Below, piece after piece: positions 1 through 10,556 of a DNA stretch of 64,000 nt. Under the pieces are notes generated by a model, which ran no database searches, was not told the DNA's origin, and worked only from the letters and a program-made list of their open reading frames with translations. The position numbers and the translations under genes were made by a program. The stretch is from Alentia gelatinosa (Eukaryota; Annelida; Polychaeta; Phyllodocida; Polynoidae), in contig OX465590.1 of assembly GCA_950022655.1 (NCBI GenBank), forward strand, positions 39,798,218-39,862,217, in the 5' to 3' direction. The number at the start of each line of letters is the position of its first letter. Position 1 is the stretch's first letter.

Positions 1-118
1 TACGAAGTACACTACGGGCACAGTTCGTCCGAAAATTCGCTATGGGTTCAGTGCACCCGAACATTATCTGTACTACACCCCCAGCAGCGGGTAGTATTTC
101 AGAGACGTTCGGCATATG
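1..118 (-). repeat. Hairpin-superfamily element, TTATACACC subtype, partial at window edge
   Basis: Matches, in the opposite orientation, the copies near 2486 and 20126: the block TACACCCCCAGCAGCGGG, the CACTGTGCCCGTAGTGTACTTCG stretch in inverse form, and an ACGTTCGG block. Only this part is inside the window; the hairpin side is cut off by the left edge. Confidence 0.6.
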
Positions 119-179
119 ATACATATACATACCCTTCAGGACATACACATCCTGCGTTGTATCAGACTCAACAACACAA

Positions 180-470
180 TAAGGCCCGGCGTCCACCTAC
201 TACGATATGGCTCCGATATGGTCTAAGATACACCTCCCGATAAAAAAATCAAAATCGCGTTGGAAGGTCACCTAATATCGGGGCAGTTGACCACATTTCT
301 GGGATTAGACACTGATAAAAACTGCATACAATGCGTGGTGGATTTGAATGTCTAGACATATGTCTACGATTTCCCACCTTCCCGATATGTCTCCGATATT
401 TGCTTTTTGTATCGGTGCCATATCGTTAGGTCTAAATTTCTATCATAGTAGGTGGACGCCAGCCTTTATA
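180..470 (+). mobile_element. TA-flanked MITE with GGCGTCCACCTACTACGATA ends, copy A
   Basis: About 290 bp. Left end reads TA-AGGCCCGGCGTCCACC and the right end is its inverse (GGTGGACGCCAGCCTT-TA). The interior carries repeated CGATATGGCTCCGATATGG-type words near both ends. The same ends recur at 769, 2015 and 17919. TA is the only duplication common to all copies. No coding capacity. The transposase superfamily is not assigned; TA duplications are typical of Tc1/mariner but are not sufficient. Confidence 0.8.
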
Positions 471-768
471 GACGCAGCCAGTCGGTAGAAGGCTGCGCCA
501 ACAACTGCAGACAAAATGGAGAAGAAGCTCTAGTGAATTTAGTTGAACCGATGAAAGCAATTACAGTGGTGCCAATAAATGTTTGATGGTGGCAATTTGT
601 ACGCATTTCTTGAGATAACCACATCTCCTCCATCCATTTGATAAAGATGCTAGTAGACCGCAACGTTTGTATGCGAACTAAGCCTGAATAAGATTTAAAA
701 AAAAAAGAATTGTCCATGTTTTCTCCCATTTCTGTGATTCAAGAATCTCCAAAGGACACTCTCTCCTG
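470..768. other. Intergenic stretch sharing its left 65 bp with 1581-1645
   Basis: From the MITE edge to about 535 the sequence (TATAGACGCAGCCAGT, then a GACAAAATGGAGAAG block) is repeated after copy B at 1581. MITE plus flank were therefore duplicated together, or both copies sit in the same older repeat. The rest shows nothing recognisable; an 87-codon frame on the minus strand has no family resemblance. Confidence 0.5.
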
Positions 769-1581
769 TAAGGCCCGGCGTCCACCTACTACGATATGGC
801 TCCGATATGGTCTACAATGCATCTCCTGATAGAAAATTAATATCGGGTCAGAAGGTCACCTAATATCAGGGCAGTTGACTGCGTCTCTGCGATTAGGCAC
901 CGATACAATATGGGGGTCTACGATTCGGTACAGATGGAATATGTGCATCTTAGGATGTCAACGATTTAAGCATGTTAAAAACGGCGGTGGGTTATCGGGA
1001 GCATCGCAAAGCATTCTTTAAAGAAAATTGCTCTCGCGTGTGAGATAAAACTAAGAAAATTATGAAATTTTGGATTTATATAGACGATACAAGTGCCCGT
1101 ATGCCCTGCAAATCTTGTGATTTTCAATTAGGTTTAAAGGTCTCAGATCAATATTTTCTTAGGTTTACTTGGAACATAACCTTTAGCGTCTGAGAAAAAT
1201 TATTAATGCAACTTTTCCTGAAATATAGTGTATCGTATATCTAGAATGAAGATACCATCTCAAGATATGCACTTTAGCCCTGGTAATATCGTGGTAGATA
1301 TCGGGACCATGTTTGTAATTTCTTCGTTCCGATGGACCTGTCGAGGATCCGTGGTAGGAGAAAGGCTCGCACTTCCAGATACGCCACGTCTTCCCAAAGA
1401 TATCGGGACCATGATCACATTTTTTACAGGAAAGCCCATTACGATGCGTGGTGAATTGGCATGTCTAGACATACATCTACGATTTTGGACCTTCCCGATT
1501 TGTCTCCGATATCTGCTTTTTGTATCGGTGCCATATCGGTAGGTCTAAATTTCTATCGTAGTAGGTGGACGCCAGGCTTTA
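769..1581 (+). mobile_element. TA-flanked MITE with GGCGTCCACC ends, expanded copy B
   Basis: Same terminal inverted repeats as copy A but about 813 bp long: extra sequence lies between the 5-prime part (to about 960) and the 3-prime part (from about 1430). It includes two occurrences of GATATCGGGACCATG (near 1295 and 1400). Flanked by TA on both sides. Probably a copy that received later insertions or rearrangement. Confidence 0.75.
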
Positions 1582-1662
1582 TAGACGCAGCCAGTTGGTA
1601 GAAGGCTACACCAGAAACTGCCGACAAAATGGAGAAGTAGCTTGGGCAAAATTAGATCGGTG

Positions 1663-1702
1663 TCAGAAAATCGGCCAATGGAATCGGGCCTTAACCAGGC
1701 AG
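1663..1702 (+). repeat. Fragment of the GTTTCCATTGGCCGA MITE family
   Basis: The run TCGGCCAATGGAATCGGGCC matches the right end of the full-length element at 16878-17187 with one base changed. No left end is present, so this is a truncated relic. The sequence on to 2014 shows only a pyrimidine-rich patch. Confidence 0.6.
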
Positions 1703-2014
1703 TGGTCTGTGAATCTCCAAGTAGGCTGTGGCTACTTCCCCACCCCCACATCCTACCCCCACCCTGTGTTACCCTATATTGACTACTGATGTCACCCCTC
1801 CAGCCCGACGACAGGGCACAACACGACATCGCCCCCTTAATGCGCGCCGTGGCCACATGGGGGCGCCATTAGCGGCGTTAACCTCAGACCGAGGCTGAGT
1901 GTGGAGGAAGGACGATAGATCACTTTACAGAACCCGATACCAGGTCACCACACTCTCACAGCGGAGTCTATGTACACATGCAGCTATATCAACGTTTCTA
2001 CGTGTCTCACATGA

Positions 2015-2302
2015 TAAGGCCTGGCGTCCACCTACTACGATAGAAATTCAGACCTACCGATATGGTACCGATACATAAAGTCAATATTGGAGACATATCG
2101 GGAAGGTGCAAAATCGTAGACATATGACTAGACATGCCAATCCACCATGAATCTTAATGGGCTTTTTTGGTGCCCAATCATAGAAACATGGTCAACTGCC
2201 CCGATATTAGGTGACATTCTGACGCGATTTGGATTTTTTTACCGGGAGGTGCATCGGAGACCATATCGGAGCCACATTGTAGTAGGTGGACGCTTGGCCT
2301 TA
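2015..2302 (-). mobile_element. TA-flanked MITE with GGCGTCCACC ends, copy C
   Basis: A 288-bp copy in the orientation opposite to copy A (the GAAATTCAGACCTACCGATA side comes first). The terminal block is AGGCCTGGCGTCCACC, with TA on both outer sides (ATGA-TA / TA-ATG). Its length equals copy D at 17919, which suggests 288 bp is the intact size. Confidence 0.82.
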
Positions 2303-2310
2303 ATGTGTTC

Positions 2311-2475
2311 GGGGTCATGCATAAAGCACATGCGCAGAATTTCTGAAATCATGGACCCTCCTTCACCCCCTTCCAATCTTGTACGCAATAGAACAAACAG
2401 GGAGCATGCGCAAAATTTCCAAAATATTTGACCACCCCCCCCCCCTCAGTGCGTACGTACTTTATGGATGGCCCC
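2311..2475. mobile_element. GGGGCCATCCATAAAGTACG-type MITE
   Basis: The ends are inverted copies of GGGGCCATCCATAAAGTACG: left GGGGTCATGCATAAAGCAC, right GTACTTTATGGATGGCCCC. The C/G-rich interior contains GCGCAAAATTTC and GTACGCAATAGAACAAA blocks shared with 9477-9641. This terminal motif recurs in many animal genomes; I do not assign a superfamily. Confidence 0.7.
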
Positions 2476-2485
2476 CTCCCTCTAT

Positions 2486-2790
2486 TATCATACACCTAGG
2501 CTATCGTCTGTGAAATACTAGCCACTGCTAGGGGTGCGGTATGAATATTGTTCGGGCTCACTCAGACGTAGTGAATGTCTGGGCAAACTGTGCTGGTAGT
2601 GTACTTTGCGAGTACATATAATCACATTTGTATCATGTTTGATGTGTATTATAATAATAATAATAATAATAATAATGATAAGAAAACGTAGTGAGTAAAC
2701 CCCTAGCGATTTCGTTCTCGGCCTTCTGTCCCATAAAATATGCCCCTCCGTCTCCAGCATCGGGACATATTTAAAGGGACAAACACTGCA
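2486..2790 (+). mobile_element. Hairpin-superfamily element, TTATACACC subtype
   Basis: Begins TTATCATACACCTA, carries ACTGCTAGGGGTGCGGTAT, then GTACTTTGCGAGTACAT, an AAT microsatellite, and GATAAGAAAACGTAGTGAGTA opening a hairpin whose second arm is mostly missing after 2760. Compare the more complete copies at 20126 and 52829. Confidence 0.65.
2649..2676. repeat. (TAA)n microsatellite
   Basis: About nine TAA units inside the hairpin element. Confidence 0.9.
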
Positions 2791-2799
2791 CGAAAACCA

Positions 2800-3350
2800 C
2801 TATTTTACATATATATACGCCATTGCGATAACGCACGTATCGGCTGTATCGTGGCTTGTTTATACTTGTATACACCTATTATACGCCTCTGCGTTTCGGG
2901 CGTCTACGATACAGTTTCCATATGTAGACGCGCGCGACTTGGCTGTCTTTCACGCCTGGCGTATTTAAGATAAAACATGCTCTGTGTGATATATAATACC
3001 AGAAAATGAATAAATTGCGACCCGCGGCCCGCCCCATCCTGTGGGTGTTGGTAGAGGTTGCACCAACACTGACCCACCACCCGCAACCTCCCAACCCCAC
3101 CCCCTCCCGCCCCCCCGACACCCCACCACCCCACCACCCTACACTCACTCCATCCACAGTGAAGCCCTGGTACACGAGCCCTGGTACATGGAGGTCCTCT
3201 GTCTTCACACATTACCTGAGTTTTGTCTCTGGGCGGGCGGGAGCATATAGGTGTGAAAGCGGCGGGTGTCAAAGCGGCAGGTGTCAGAGCGGCATCGGCA
3301 GCAGATGTGTGGAAGCACTTGGGGTGATAGGTTGATATCTGACCAGACCT
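2800..3350. other. Low-complexity region with C-rich tract
   Basis: 3060-3155 is strongly C-rich (CCACC/CCCACC motifs). Several overlapping frames of 100-120 codons exist on both strands, but they are proline- or glycine-rich translations of this tract, not genes. The words TATATATACGCC and ATACGCCTCTGCG around 2810-2890 recur near 3660-3720. Confidence 0.5.
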
Positions 3351-5199
3351 TGTGCTATATATACAGTACCCAAAGTATGACTTCAGAAGAGTGGTGTTTT
3401 GAAAAACTTGAAAAACTTAAAAAAACCGTTTAAAAAACAAAAAATGCTTGGTTTATTATAAAGATAACAAGAGATATGAAGAGATAACAGATGGGGTTTT
3501 AGAACAATTTTATAATCAAAATTGATAATATAACATTGGATTGATACATATACCAAGGACTTAATAACTAATGGTAAATGAAATATGCTACCACTGATGT
3601 CCCCAAGTGGCAGAGGTCGGAATTATTGGATAGTGGCGTAAATAAACAGAATCAGGCGTATATATATGACGTATATAAGACGGCATCATGGACACATATA
3701 TACGCCATAGATAAGGCGTCTACGAGACGGATAACAGGTCGAACTTCTAGACACAAAATCCTACTGTTAGACGCGTTTCAGATACATATGTAAAGCGGTA
3801 AGTTTCGTGCAGTGAAAACACCTTGAACGGCAATCGCTACGGGCTCATTAGTTATGTTTTCGCATAGTACTTACTGTTCAATCGGTAGGTCTGAAGATCT
3901 ACACTAATGTCTTTAGTATATTGTGACTTCAGTATGTAAGATCGCCACGAAAGTAGGACGAGCATTGTATGTCGTTAAACCTCGATCAATGAAAAAAGAC
4001 AACAAAAAACAATTCCAATAAATGTGGTGTCAATTTTCAATATTATCTATCATAAAAAATACACTATGATGAAAGGATAAATGGGTTGACTGAATAGTGT
4101 GGGCTACCATGTCCTCCAATACAGGGAGTATGGATCCCCCAGAATTGCTTTTGACTTTAAAGACAAATGCGGGTAGGTATCGCACTGCCTCCTGTATCTA
4201 CTAAATTTAACACTAGTGCTGCCATCTGGTTTCATGAAAAAGTAGCAGTTTCCCATAGACACCAATAAATAAGCACTTACCTTCTTCTAATGACCTTCCC
4301 ATAGAAATTAGCATGGTGACATAATTCTTTTTAGCATTTGTACATGTTCCCAACAATCATAATCCAGAATTGTTTGAAGAGAGCAATAGAATATCAGTGT
4401 CATTTAGCAACATAGTCAAAATATTGCAGTTCCCATAGACTCCAATAGTTACTTCTTTTTTTTAATTTTTTTTACAGAAGTTAGCATGGTATGGTGACAT
4501 GCCATTTTATTTTGCATTTTCTATTTGCTGATATATATATGGAACTTATCCAGAGTTATTTGCAAAAATCAATGGAATTTATAAATCACACAACTACCAG
4601 CATTTGTCTTTAAACCCAATACTATGTGCAAGCCGTGTACACAGCAGTGCATCCGAAGTAACTAGTTGCAATAATATCCACAGCACACACACAAATACGT
4701 GCGTCTTTTTCTCACACAAGAGACTCTTCTATAAGAGAAAGCCACCCGCCTTCGTTATCATTTTACTCCCTTCTGTAAAGAAAGCCATGGATACGTAAAA
4801 TAACGGTGTAGAAAACAAACAAAGTGTTCCCTGTGTTATTATTGATAACCCGACCTGTACCATTCCTTGATGATTCCTGTAGGACTGCTAGATTTGGTTT
4901 TGTCCTCCGCCTCCTCGCAGTTTATCGTACCACTGATGACTATAGGATGTTGGCAGGGCGCCAGGCTACGGAATGTGATATACGTTGAGGGCCAGGGTGG
5001 TTAACACTAGATGGCACTGCGGCGCCGGAAGTGGTACCTCTGTCAGATATATAATCACTGACAGCTATACCGCGAATCCCCGGATTGATACAAATGCCAT
5101 GTCCCATTTTATGAGAGGGTGTCTTAACATCTGCACGAATTACATAGGAGAAGGGGATGTCTCGACAAGAATGGATAAGAGTACTGCATCTCTCCTCTT
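3351..5199. other. No gene seen; weak tandem duplication and small relics
   Basis: 3820-3862 is a relic of the TTATACACC hairpin subtype (AACGGCAATCGCTACGG). 4235-4590 holds two diverged tandem copies about 180 bp apart, seen as GCAGTTTCCCATAGACACC at 4247 and GCAGTTCCCATAGACTCC at 4427. No conserved coding frame was recognised. Confidence 0.5.
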
Positions 5200-5581
5200 T
5201 TATTATCCATAATATACAAAGTCCTCATAGAAAATGCATGGGTACCGCGACCCATTATATAATATCTGTCAGAAACCATAACTGTGGTATAAGGATTCAA
5301 ATCTGTGGTATACGGCCTCAAAGCCATGATATATGGAAAAATTGTCCCTTTGTGCTATATGGCAAAGAAATAATCCTTAGTGATAAACCCTTTAATATGG
5401 CAATAAATTTACTCGAGAAGATGGACTGTAAATACAACGAACGATCGTTACAGGCGGCTCTGTAAAATTTAGAAATCACCCAACTGACGGCGTAATACAA
5501 TCGCTAGCGTTCGTGTATTACTACGCGTCAGCCTATCGTAGTTTACGGCCGCCTGTCTTCAAGACCATCGTTTATTTTCAA
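5200..5581 (+). mobile_element. Hairpin-superfamily element, TTATTATCC/GGTATACGG subtype
   Basis: Starts TTATTATCCATAATATACAA and carries repeated GTGGTATA(C/A)GG words. It ends with a long hairpin: GGCGGCTCTGTAAA on the left pairs with TTTACGGCCGCC on the right, with TATTACTACGCGTCAGCC near the tip. Diverged relative to the copies at 25443 and 57851. Confidence 0.75.
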
Positions 5582-5989
5582 TGAATATGACCCTCTAAGT
5601 GACTGTTAAATATCCACAGACCTGATATAAGGCAATACGTGTAATTGGGTTAATGTGAGCCAATAAGTTCATACTGGTGGGAAAGGGATCCGCAGTGGAG
5701 TGTAGGGGTCTTTCGCTAAAACAGTATCTGCCGTCCACAAGCATTGAAAAAAGTTGACCCACATCGTCCCTGGGTATCTATGGCATACAGAAAAGGGTCT
5801 ACATGTACGAGCCTAGATTATTAAACGGGCCAATTTTCCCACATCACCACATCACCCATGACTCACAACTCGCAACTCTTCAGAACGCCCGTTATACAGC
5901 AAGCCCGATGAAAACCTTCACTACAGAATTGCCAATCGTGTGTTTCTCCATTGTGCAATAGAAATAATAAAAGGGGTTATGAGCTATGC
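5582..5989. other. No gene seen; one MITE-end relic
   Basis: GAGCCTAGATTATTAAACGG (about 5808-5828) matches the right end of the MITE at 62094-62271. The matching left end is not visible. Confidence 0.5.
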
Positions 5990-6989
5990 TGCTGCAGGTG
6001 TAGAAGGGACCCCTGAGCGGTGGTTGCCATTGTCGCACATGGTCTGCGAGTTGACGGCCGGTGAGTAGGAGCAGCTCCCTAGTGTTCATTCAGGATGTTG
6101 TGACGGTACCTCACCAGCTCTATTTACACCCGGCTAACACTTCACAACGACACAACGGGCACGCTGGACGTGTAAAAACTACCAGCTCTGGCTCTACGGG
6201 GATGAATGGGAAAGCCACCCACGGCATAGGGACCAACTGATTATCTTAGCCTCGTATAAACATACATAGGCTTACCATTGGGAACTTGTTCACCATGCCC
6301 CTATAAATATTGCAGTCCCTTCTCCATGGTCTATATCTTCTGCATCGGCAATTCTTTTAGTGTGTACAGGGTTGAGATGAAAACAGTAAGCAACTTGGTT
6401 TGGTCAAATTTGTTGTTCTCCATATTGTTTGAATGCTATGTGATATTAGCTCAGCTGTCGCCTCGTTCATATCACTCCACATCAACTCGTGGAGAATGAC
6501 GACTTTCACCTAAACATTTTGGTTTCTTATTTACCCCTGGAGCTCCTATCTGTGTGTATTCCAGGTCGTTTGAACGGACCCTTCAGTGGTGAAGGCCATT
6601 GTCACACGTGGTCTGCGAGTGGATGGCCGGTGAGTAGGACCAGCTCTCTAGTGTTCTTTCAGGATGTTGTGACGGTACCTCACCAGCTCTATTCACACCC
6701 GGCTAACACTTCACAGTGACATGACGGGCACACTGGCCCTGTAAAAACTACCAGCTCTGGCTCTATGGGGATGAATGGGAAAGCCACCCACAGCGTGGGG
6801 ACCAACTGATTATCTTAGCCTCGTATAAACATACATAGGCTTACCATTGGGAACTTGTTCACCATGCCCCTATGAATATGGCAGTCCCTTCTCCATGGTC
6901 TATATCCTCTGCATCAGCAATTCTTTTAGTGTGTACAGGGGTGAGATGAAAACAGAAAACAACTTGGTGTGGTCAGATTTGAGAAACAC
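5990..6989. repeat. Tandem duplication, offset 569 bp
   Basis: About 420 bp beginning near 5990 recurs near 6559, roughly 90 percent identical by eye. For example GTGAGTAGGAGCAGCTC at 6061 and GTGAGTAGGACCAGCTC at 6630; CATAGGCTTACCATTGGGA occurs in both. The unit contains the CCATAGGCTTAACATTGGGAA-like block and ATTCTTTTAGTGTGTACAGG block of the hairpin subtype at 62822, so an element of that kind was duplicated with its flank. Confidence 0.8.
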
Positions 6990-7016
6990 TTCCATAATGG
7001 TGGTCAGGATGCCAGC

Positions 7017-7548
7017 TTTTATTATCCACCTAATAGAAAACACATAGGAAGTGTGTATCACCATGCCTGGAGCATACGGCTGTATCCACCTAATACAGAG
7101 TGTCCAAAGAAAACACATAAAGAGTATGTATCACCATACCTGGAGGATACAGATATATCTACCTAATACATAGTGTCCATAGATAACACATAGGGAGTGT
7201 GTATCACCATACCCAGAACATACAGATATATCCACCTAATATAGAGCGTCTATAGAAAAGACATTGGGAGTGCATATCTTCATACCAGTAGCATACAGAT
7301 ATGTTGTTTGCTCTTGGCTGCAAAATCCGGCGCACGAGAAAAAATAAAGGTGTATATTAAACACCAAATAGACTTCATAGACAATATAGACTAATAGAAA
7401 AATAGACTGATTTCAAATAAAAGCGGTTGTATGCTCCTCGAGGTTGTCTCTGCGCAATATCCTCACATGCGTTCGGATATTACTAAACATCAGCTACTCG
7501 GAGCATACGACCGCTTGTATCTGAAACCAGTCAATACTTTGGATTTAT
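7017..7548 (+). mobile_element. Hairpin-superfamily element, GCATACGGCC subtype, expanded
   Basis: Opens TTATTATCCACCTAATA. The first module has been amplified into four units (next entry). It ends with a hairpin whose arms are AAAAGCGGTTGTATGCTCC and GGAGCATACGACCGCTTGTA, with GGATATTACTA near the tip. Same subtype as 18254-18592. Confidence 0.8.
7022..7310 (+). repeat. Tandem repeat of about 73 bp, four units
   Basis: Units begin TATCCACCTAATA at about 7022, 7082, 7155 and 7228, each continuing through CATAGGAAGTGTGTATCACC-like sequence. The first spacing is about 60 bp and the later ones about 73 bp. The array lies within the hairpin element's first module. Confidence 0.8.
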
Positions 7549-8034
7549 TCACCGACTGTTTGCATGAATCGGGAGTATTACTAAAATGACATACCATGTG
7601 TTTTTGGGTAACGTGATCTCAAACCTTAAGGCCCCTCATCCACCGAGACAAGTCGCCACGATGATAAGGGCCTTAGCAGCTGCGTCGCTTAGTTGCCAGA
7701 AAATAGATAAATAGTCGCTACAGGTTGATCACACTATTGTGATGACAAGCTGTCGTAACGAAAGAATTGTGTGCCATAGCGACAAAATCGGCCTGGCTCG
7801 ACAATGGAATGATGTATAGTAAAAGAATGAAGAACAATGAAAGTTTGCTAAAAAAAAAAGAAAAAAAAAGAAGGGAAATCGTTATGGCTTGATAGTGTCG
7901 AGAGTGGTATTAAATGCCACGAGCGGCTCCATGGTTTCCCGATACGTCCATAGACGACACACTCTGTTTTTATGTGACTTGTGTTGTGATGCAGTAAATC
8001 TTTTCAGCAGCCCATTGACAGGCAGCCCATAATA
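7549..8034. other. No gene seen
   Basis: Unremarkable sequence with an A-rich patch near 7850-7872. Confidence 0.4.
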
Positions 8035-8130
8035 AGCAGTCAACTGACAGTCAGTCCACTGACAGTCAGTCCACTGACAGACAGCTCACTGACAGACAGT
8101 CCACTGATAGGCAGTCGGCTGACAGTAGGT
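8035..8130. repeat. Minisatellite of about 18 bp
   Basis: Repeated units of the form CAGTCCACTGACAGTCAG/ACAG, five or six copies with substitutions. Confidence 0.8.
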
Positions 8131-8461
8131 CTACTAAGGGGCTTGATTGTCGTAGAGAACCTACAATACTTGTATTTCGTCGGGAGATATCAAGGCCTAT
8201 CGTAGACGATTAAGAGTTCAGTTGCCGTTGTTGGTGGACGCCCGCCTTGACTCTCAATCAGTTTCACTCTTAAACACACCAGAATCTCTTCTATTAGATA
8301 TCTTAATCTCCACCTTTGGAACAAATGAATCATCAAAGTCTGTAAAAACAGAGAAACTTGAAATTGACAGAGCAGAAACCTCGTAGGAAACATATAGAAT
8401 GAAGACCTGAGTTATCAACCAGCAGGTCCATGGCGCCTCCAGCGTGGGGGCTGCTGTCTAA

Positions 8462-8480
8462 ACCCCCCCCCCCCCCCCCC
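8462..8480. repeat. Homopolymer C tract
   Basis: An uninterrupted run of about 19 C. It is likely to be length-variable and prone to assembly error. The surrounding 8131-8769 holds no recognised gene. Confidence 0.9.
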
Positions 8481-8769
8481 GCATGCGGCCTGGTGGAGAG
8501 AGGATAAACGGTGATCTGGTTACCGGGAACTTTATCTGGACCTCCACATCAGACGCCTGCTAAGTGGCGCGAATATTCCCACCACCAGATTAAGGTCTGC
8601 CATGATAGAGCAGCTCGCCTATGGGGTGCCACGTGTACAGAAACTAGGTCACTATGGGGCGTCAAATGTCCATTTATCTTTCTATCTTTTTAAACCTTTC
8701 CTTTGTTTTTTTGTGTGTGTTATGACAATATTGAAGTCCAATGGACGCTGCTATACTCTGTACCATATA

Positions 8770-9077
8770 TTATCTCACCCCAGATATTTTTTCTCCATTT
8801 TTTCTCCATAGACTTAACACTGGAAACTCGTATCTAACACACATTAGATATTAAGGAAAAATATCCAATGGGGGATAATGTCACAAATGTTAGCCCATTA
8901 GTCAATATTAAGGGTGAGATAAATTCAGAAACCCATTCAAGTTTTGGGTCAGAGCTCAATCCCATCTCTTTTGAATCACATAGCAATTCACGCGGCTTCG
9001 CCTTGTGAATTACTACGTGATTCAAACTCGATGGGATACGAGCTCAGACCCTAAACTTTCATGGGTTTCCTCTATAG
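8770..9077 (+). mobile_element. Hairpin-superfamily element, subtype I (GATACGAGCTC arms)
   Basis: The clearest plus-oriented copy. First module: TTATCTCACCCC at 8770, CCATAGACTTAACACTGG, AACTCGTATCTAAC, an inner ATTAGATATT/AATATCCAATGG stem, then AAGGGTGAGATAA near 8920. Hairpin module: AAACCCATTCAAGTTTTGGG to CTAAACTTTCATGGGTTTC, nearly self-complementary over about 120 bp, tip ACGCGGCTTCGCCTTGTG. Ends TCCTCTATAG. Confidence 0.85.
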
Positions 9078-9171
9078 TATGTGAAAAACGGACTTTTGCG
9101 AGAGATGCCTTCATATAAAAATGATTAAAAAATAGACACTTTGTTATGAGTATGTAGGCTTTGATGTTTGG

Positions 9172-9260
9172 GTATGTGGCCATCCACAAAGGACGTAGGT
9201 AATGGAAGAGGGGATATCCAACATTTTTGTAATCTTGCGTTTGCTCCTTCTTTGTTATCC
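9172..9260. repeat. Partial GGCCATCCATAAAG-type MITE
   Basis: GTGGCCATCCACAAAGGACG plus the TAATCTTGCGTTTGCTCC block are shared with 9477-9641. The right terminal repeat is missing. Confidence 0.6.
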
Positions 9261-9378
9261 TTTTATCCTTCTATACCATCACTATGGTTTTTTTTGTATT
9301 GACGTCCTATGGAAGCTGCTATACCCTGTACCATATGGTATCTGAAAACCTCACTTCTTTGAGAGATGCTTTTGTATA

Positions 9379-9425
9379 ATGATGATAATGATGATGATGA
9401 TGATGATGATGATAATAATGATAAT
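9379..9425. repeat. (GAT)n microsatellite
   Basis: A run of GAT/AAT triplets, about 15 units. Confidence 0.9.
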
Positions 9426-9476
9426 AAAATAAAATAGATTTGTTATGAATATGAAGACCTTTTGAAATTTAGGTAA

Positions 9477-9641
9477 GGGGGCCATCCATAAAGTATGTAC
9501 GCACTGGGGGGTGGGGGTGGGTGTCCAACAATTTGGTAATCTTGCGTATACTCCTTCTTTGTTCTATTGCGTACAAGATTTGGAGGGAGGTGGGGGTCCA
9601 AAGTTTAAGAAATTCTGCGAGCATGCTTTATGGATAGTCCC
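9477..9641. mobile_element. GGGGCCATCCATAAAGTACG-type MITE
   Basis: Left GGGGGCCATCCATAAAGTAT, right CATGCTTTATGGATAGTCCC. G-rich flanks surround the ATTGCGTACAAGATTTGG interior, which is in the orientation opposite to the copy at 2311. Confidence 0.75.
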
Positions 9642-10260
9642 TATTTCACATGCATGTCAGGTCACATGTTAATACATTGAAGAGTCCAACAAGGATGTTC
9701 ATACCAATATGCTCAGAAGTCATTAATAGAAAAATACAAGGGCTGAAAAATGAGATGAGGGCAGCAGTTCAACCGGGTACAATTATGGACACACCCTCAT
9801 ATAAAATTAGCAGACAGTATTCAAATGATCCTGAAAAAGATCTTTTGTGGTACAGTTTTAACCCACAGCAGACGAGGATTTCCGCAATGTTGCTCCTCTA
9901 TAGTAAGAACCGTTCAGGGCGAGCTTCCACACAGGTTCCGTCGAGCTGTTGTGCGCAGTAGGATGTTTGAATTCTGCAACACACGTTTCAGTAGAAGAAG
10001 TGTTTTCATACTTTTATAAAGTTAGAAATAAATGGACGATTGGTTCCCCATTTTGCAGTAACCTGCGGCCTGCCTTGTGGTGGAGTGGTAAGGTGCGTGA
10101 TACGAGAGTGACTTATTCCCATATTACCGTAAACCTTTCACAGCCATAACCGTAAACCACTATAAAACTGGACAGGGTTATTTCTATGCGCATTTTCCTA
10201 GACCCACAGAGACATACTACATGTAATTGCAGAAACGAATGTAATACAAAAAAGTACTTT
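9642..10260. other. Unrecognised region with a 104-codon frame
   Basis: A plus-strand frame at 9650-9961 (contains GLKNEMRAAVQPGTIMD) does not match a family I know. It has neither splice context nor neighbouring exons that would support it. It may be repeat-derived. Recorded as unresolved, not as a gene. Confidence 0.3.
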
Positions 10261-10556
10261 TATAGAGGAAACCTATGAAAGTTTACAGTCAGAGCTCGTA
10301 CCCCATTGAGTCTGAATCACGTAGTAATTCTAAAGGTGAAGCCACCTGAATCATGTAGCGATTCACATGAGATGGAATCGAGCTCTGACCGTAGACTTAT
10401 ATAGGTTTCTGAATGTATCTTACCCTTCACATTGACTAATAGGCTAACCTTTGTGACATAATCCCCCATTGAGTATTTTTTCTAAATACTCAATGGGCGT
10501 TGGATACGAGTTCCCAATGTCAAGTATATAGGGTAAAAATACCAGGGGTGGGATAA
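10261..10556 (-). mobile_element. Hairpin-superfamily element, subtype I
   Basis: Inverse orientation: TATAGAGGAAACC at 10261, a hairpin with degraded tip (AAGGTGAAGCCACC), then the first module ending CAGGGGTGGGATAA. The inner stem TTGAGTATTTTTTCT/AAATACTCAATGG is well preserved. Confidence 0.82.

Noticed and set aside
2879..3335. Overlapping 100-120 codon frames on both strands
   Set aside because: They translate a C-rich low-complexity tract (proline- or glycine-rich) and show no domain or splice context.
9650..9961. 103-aa plus-strand open frame as a gene
   Set aside because: No recognised motif, no splice or promoter support, and the surroundings are repeats; described only as unresolved.
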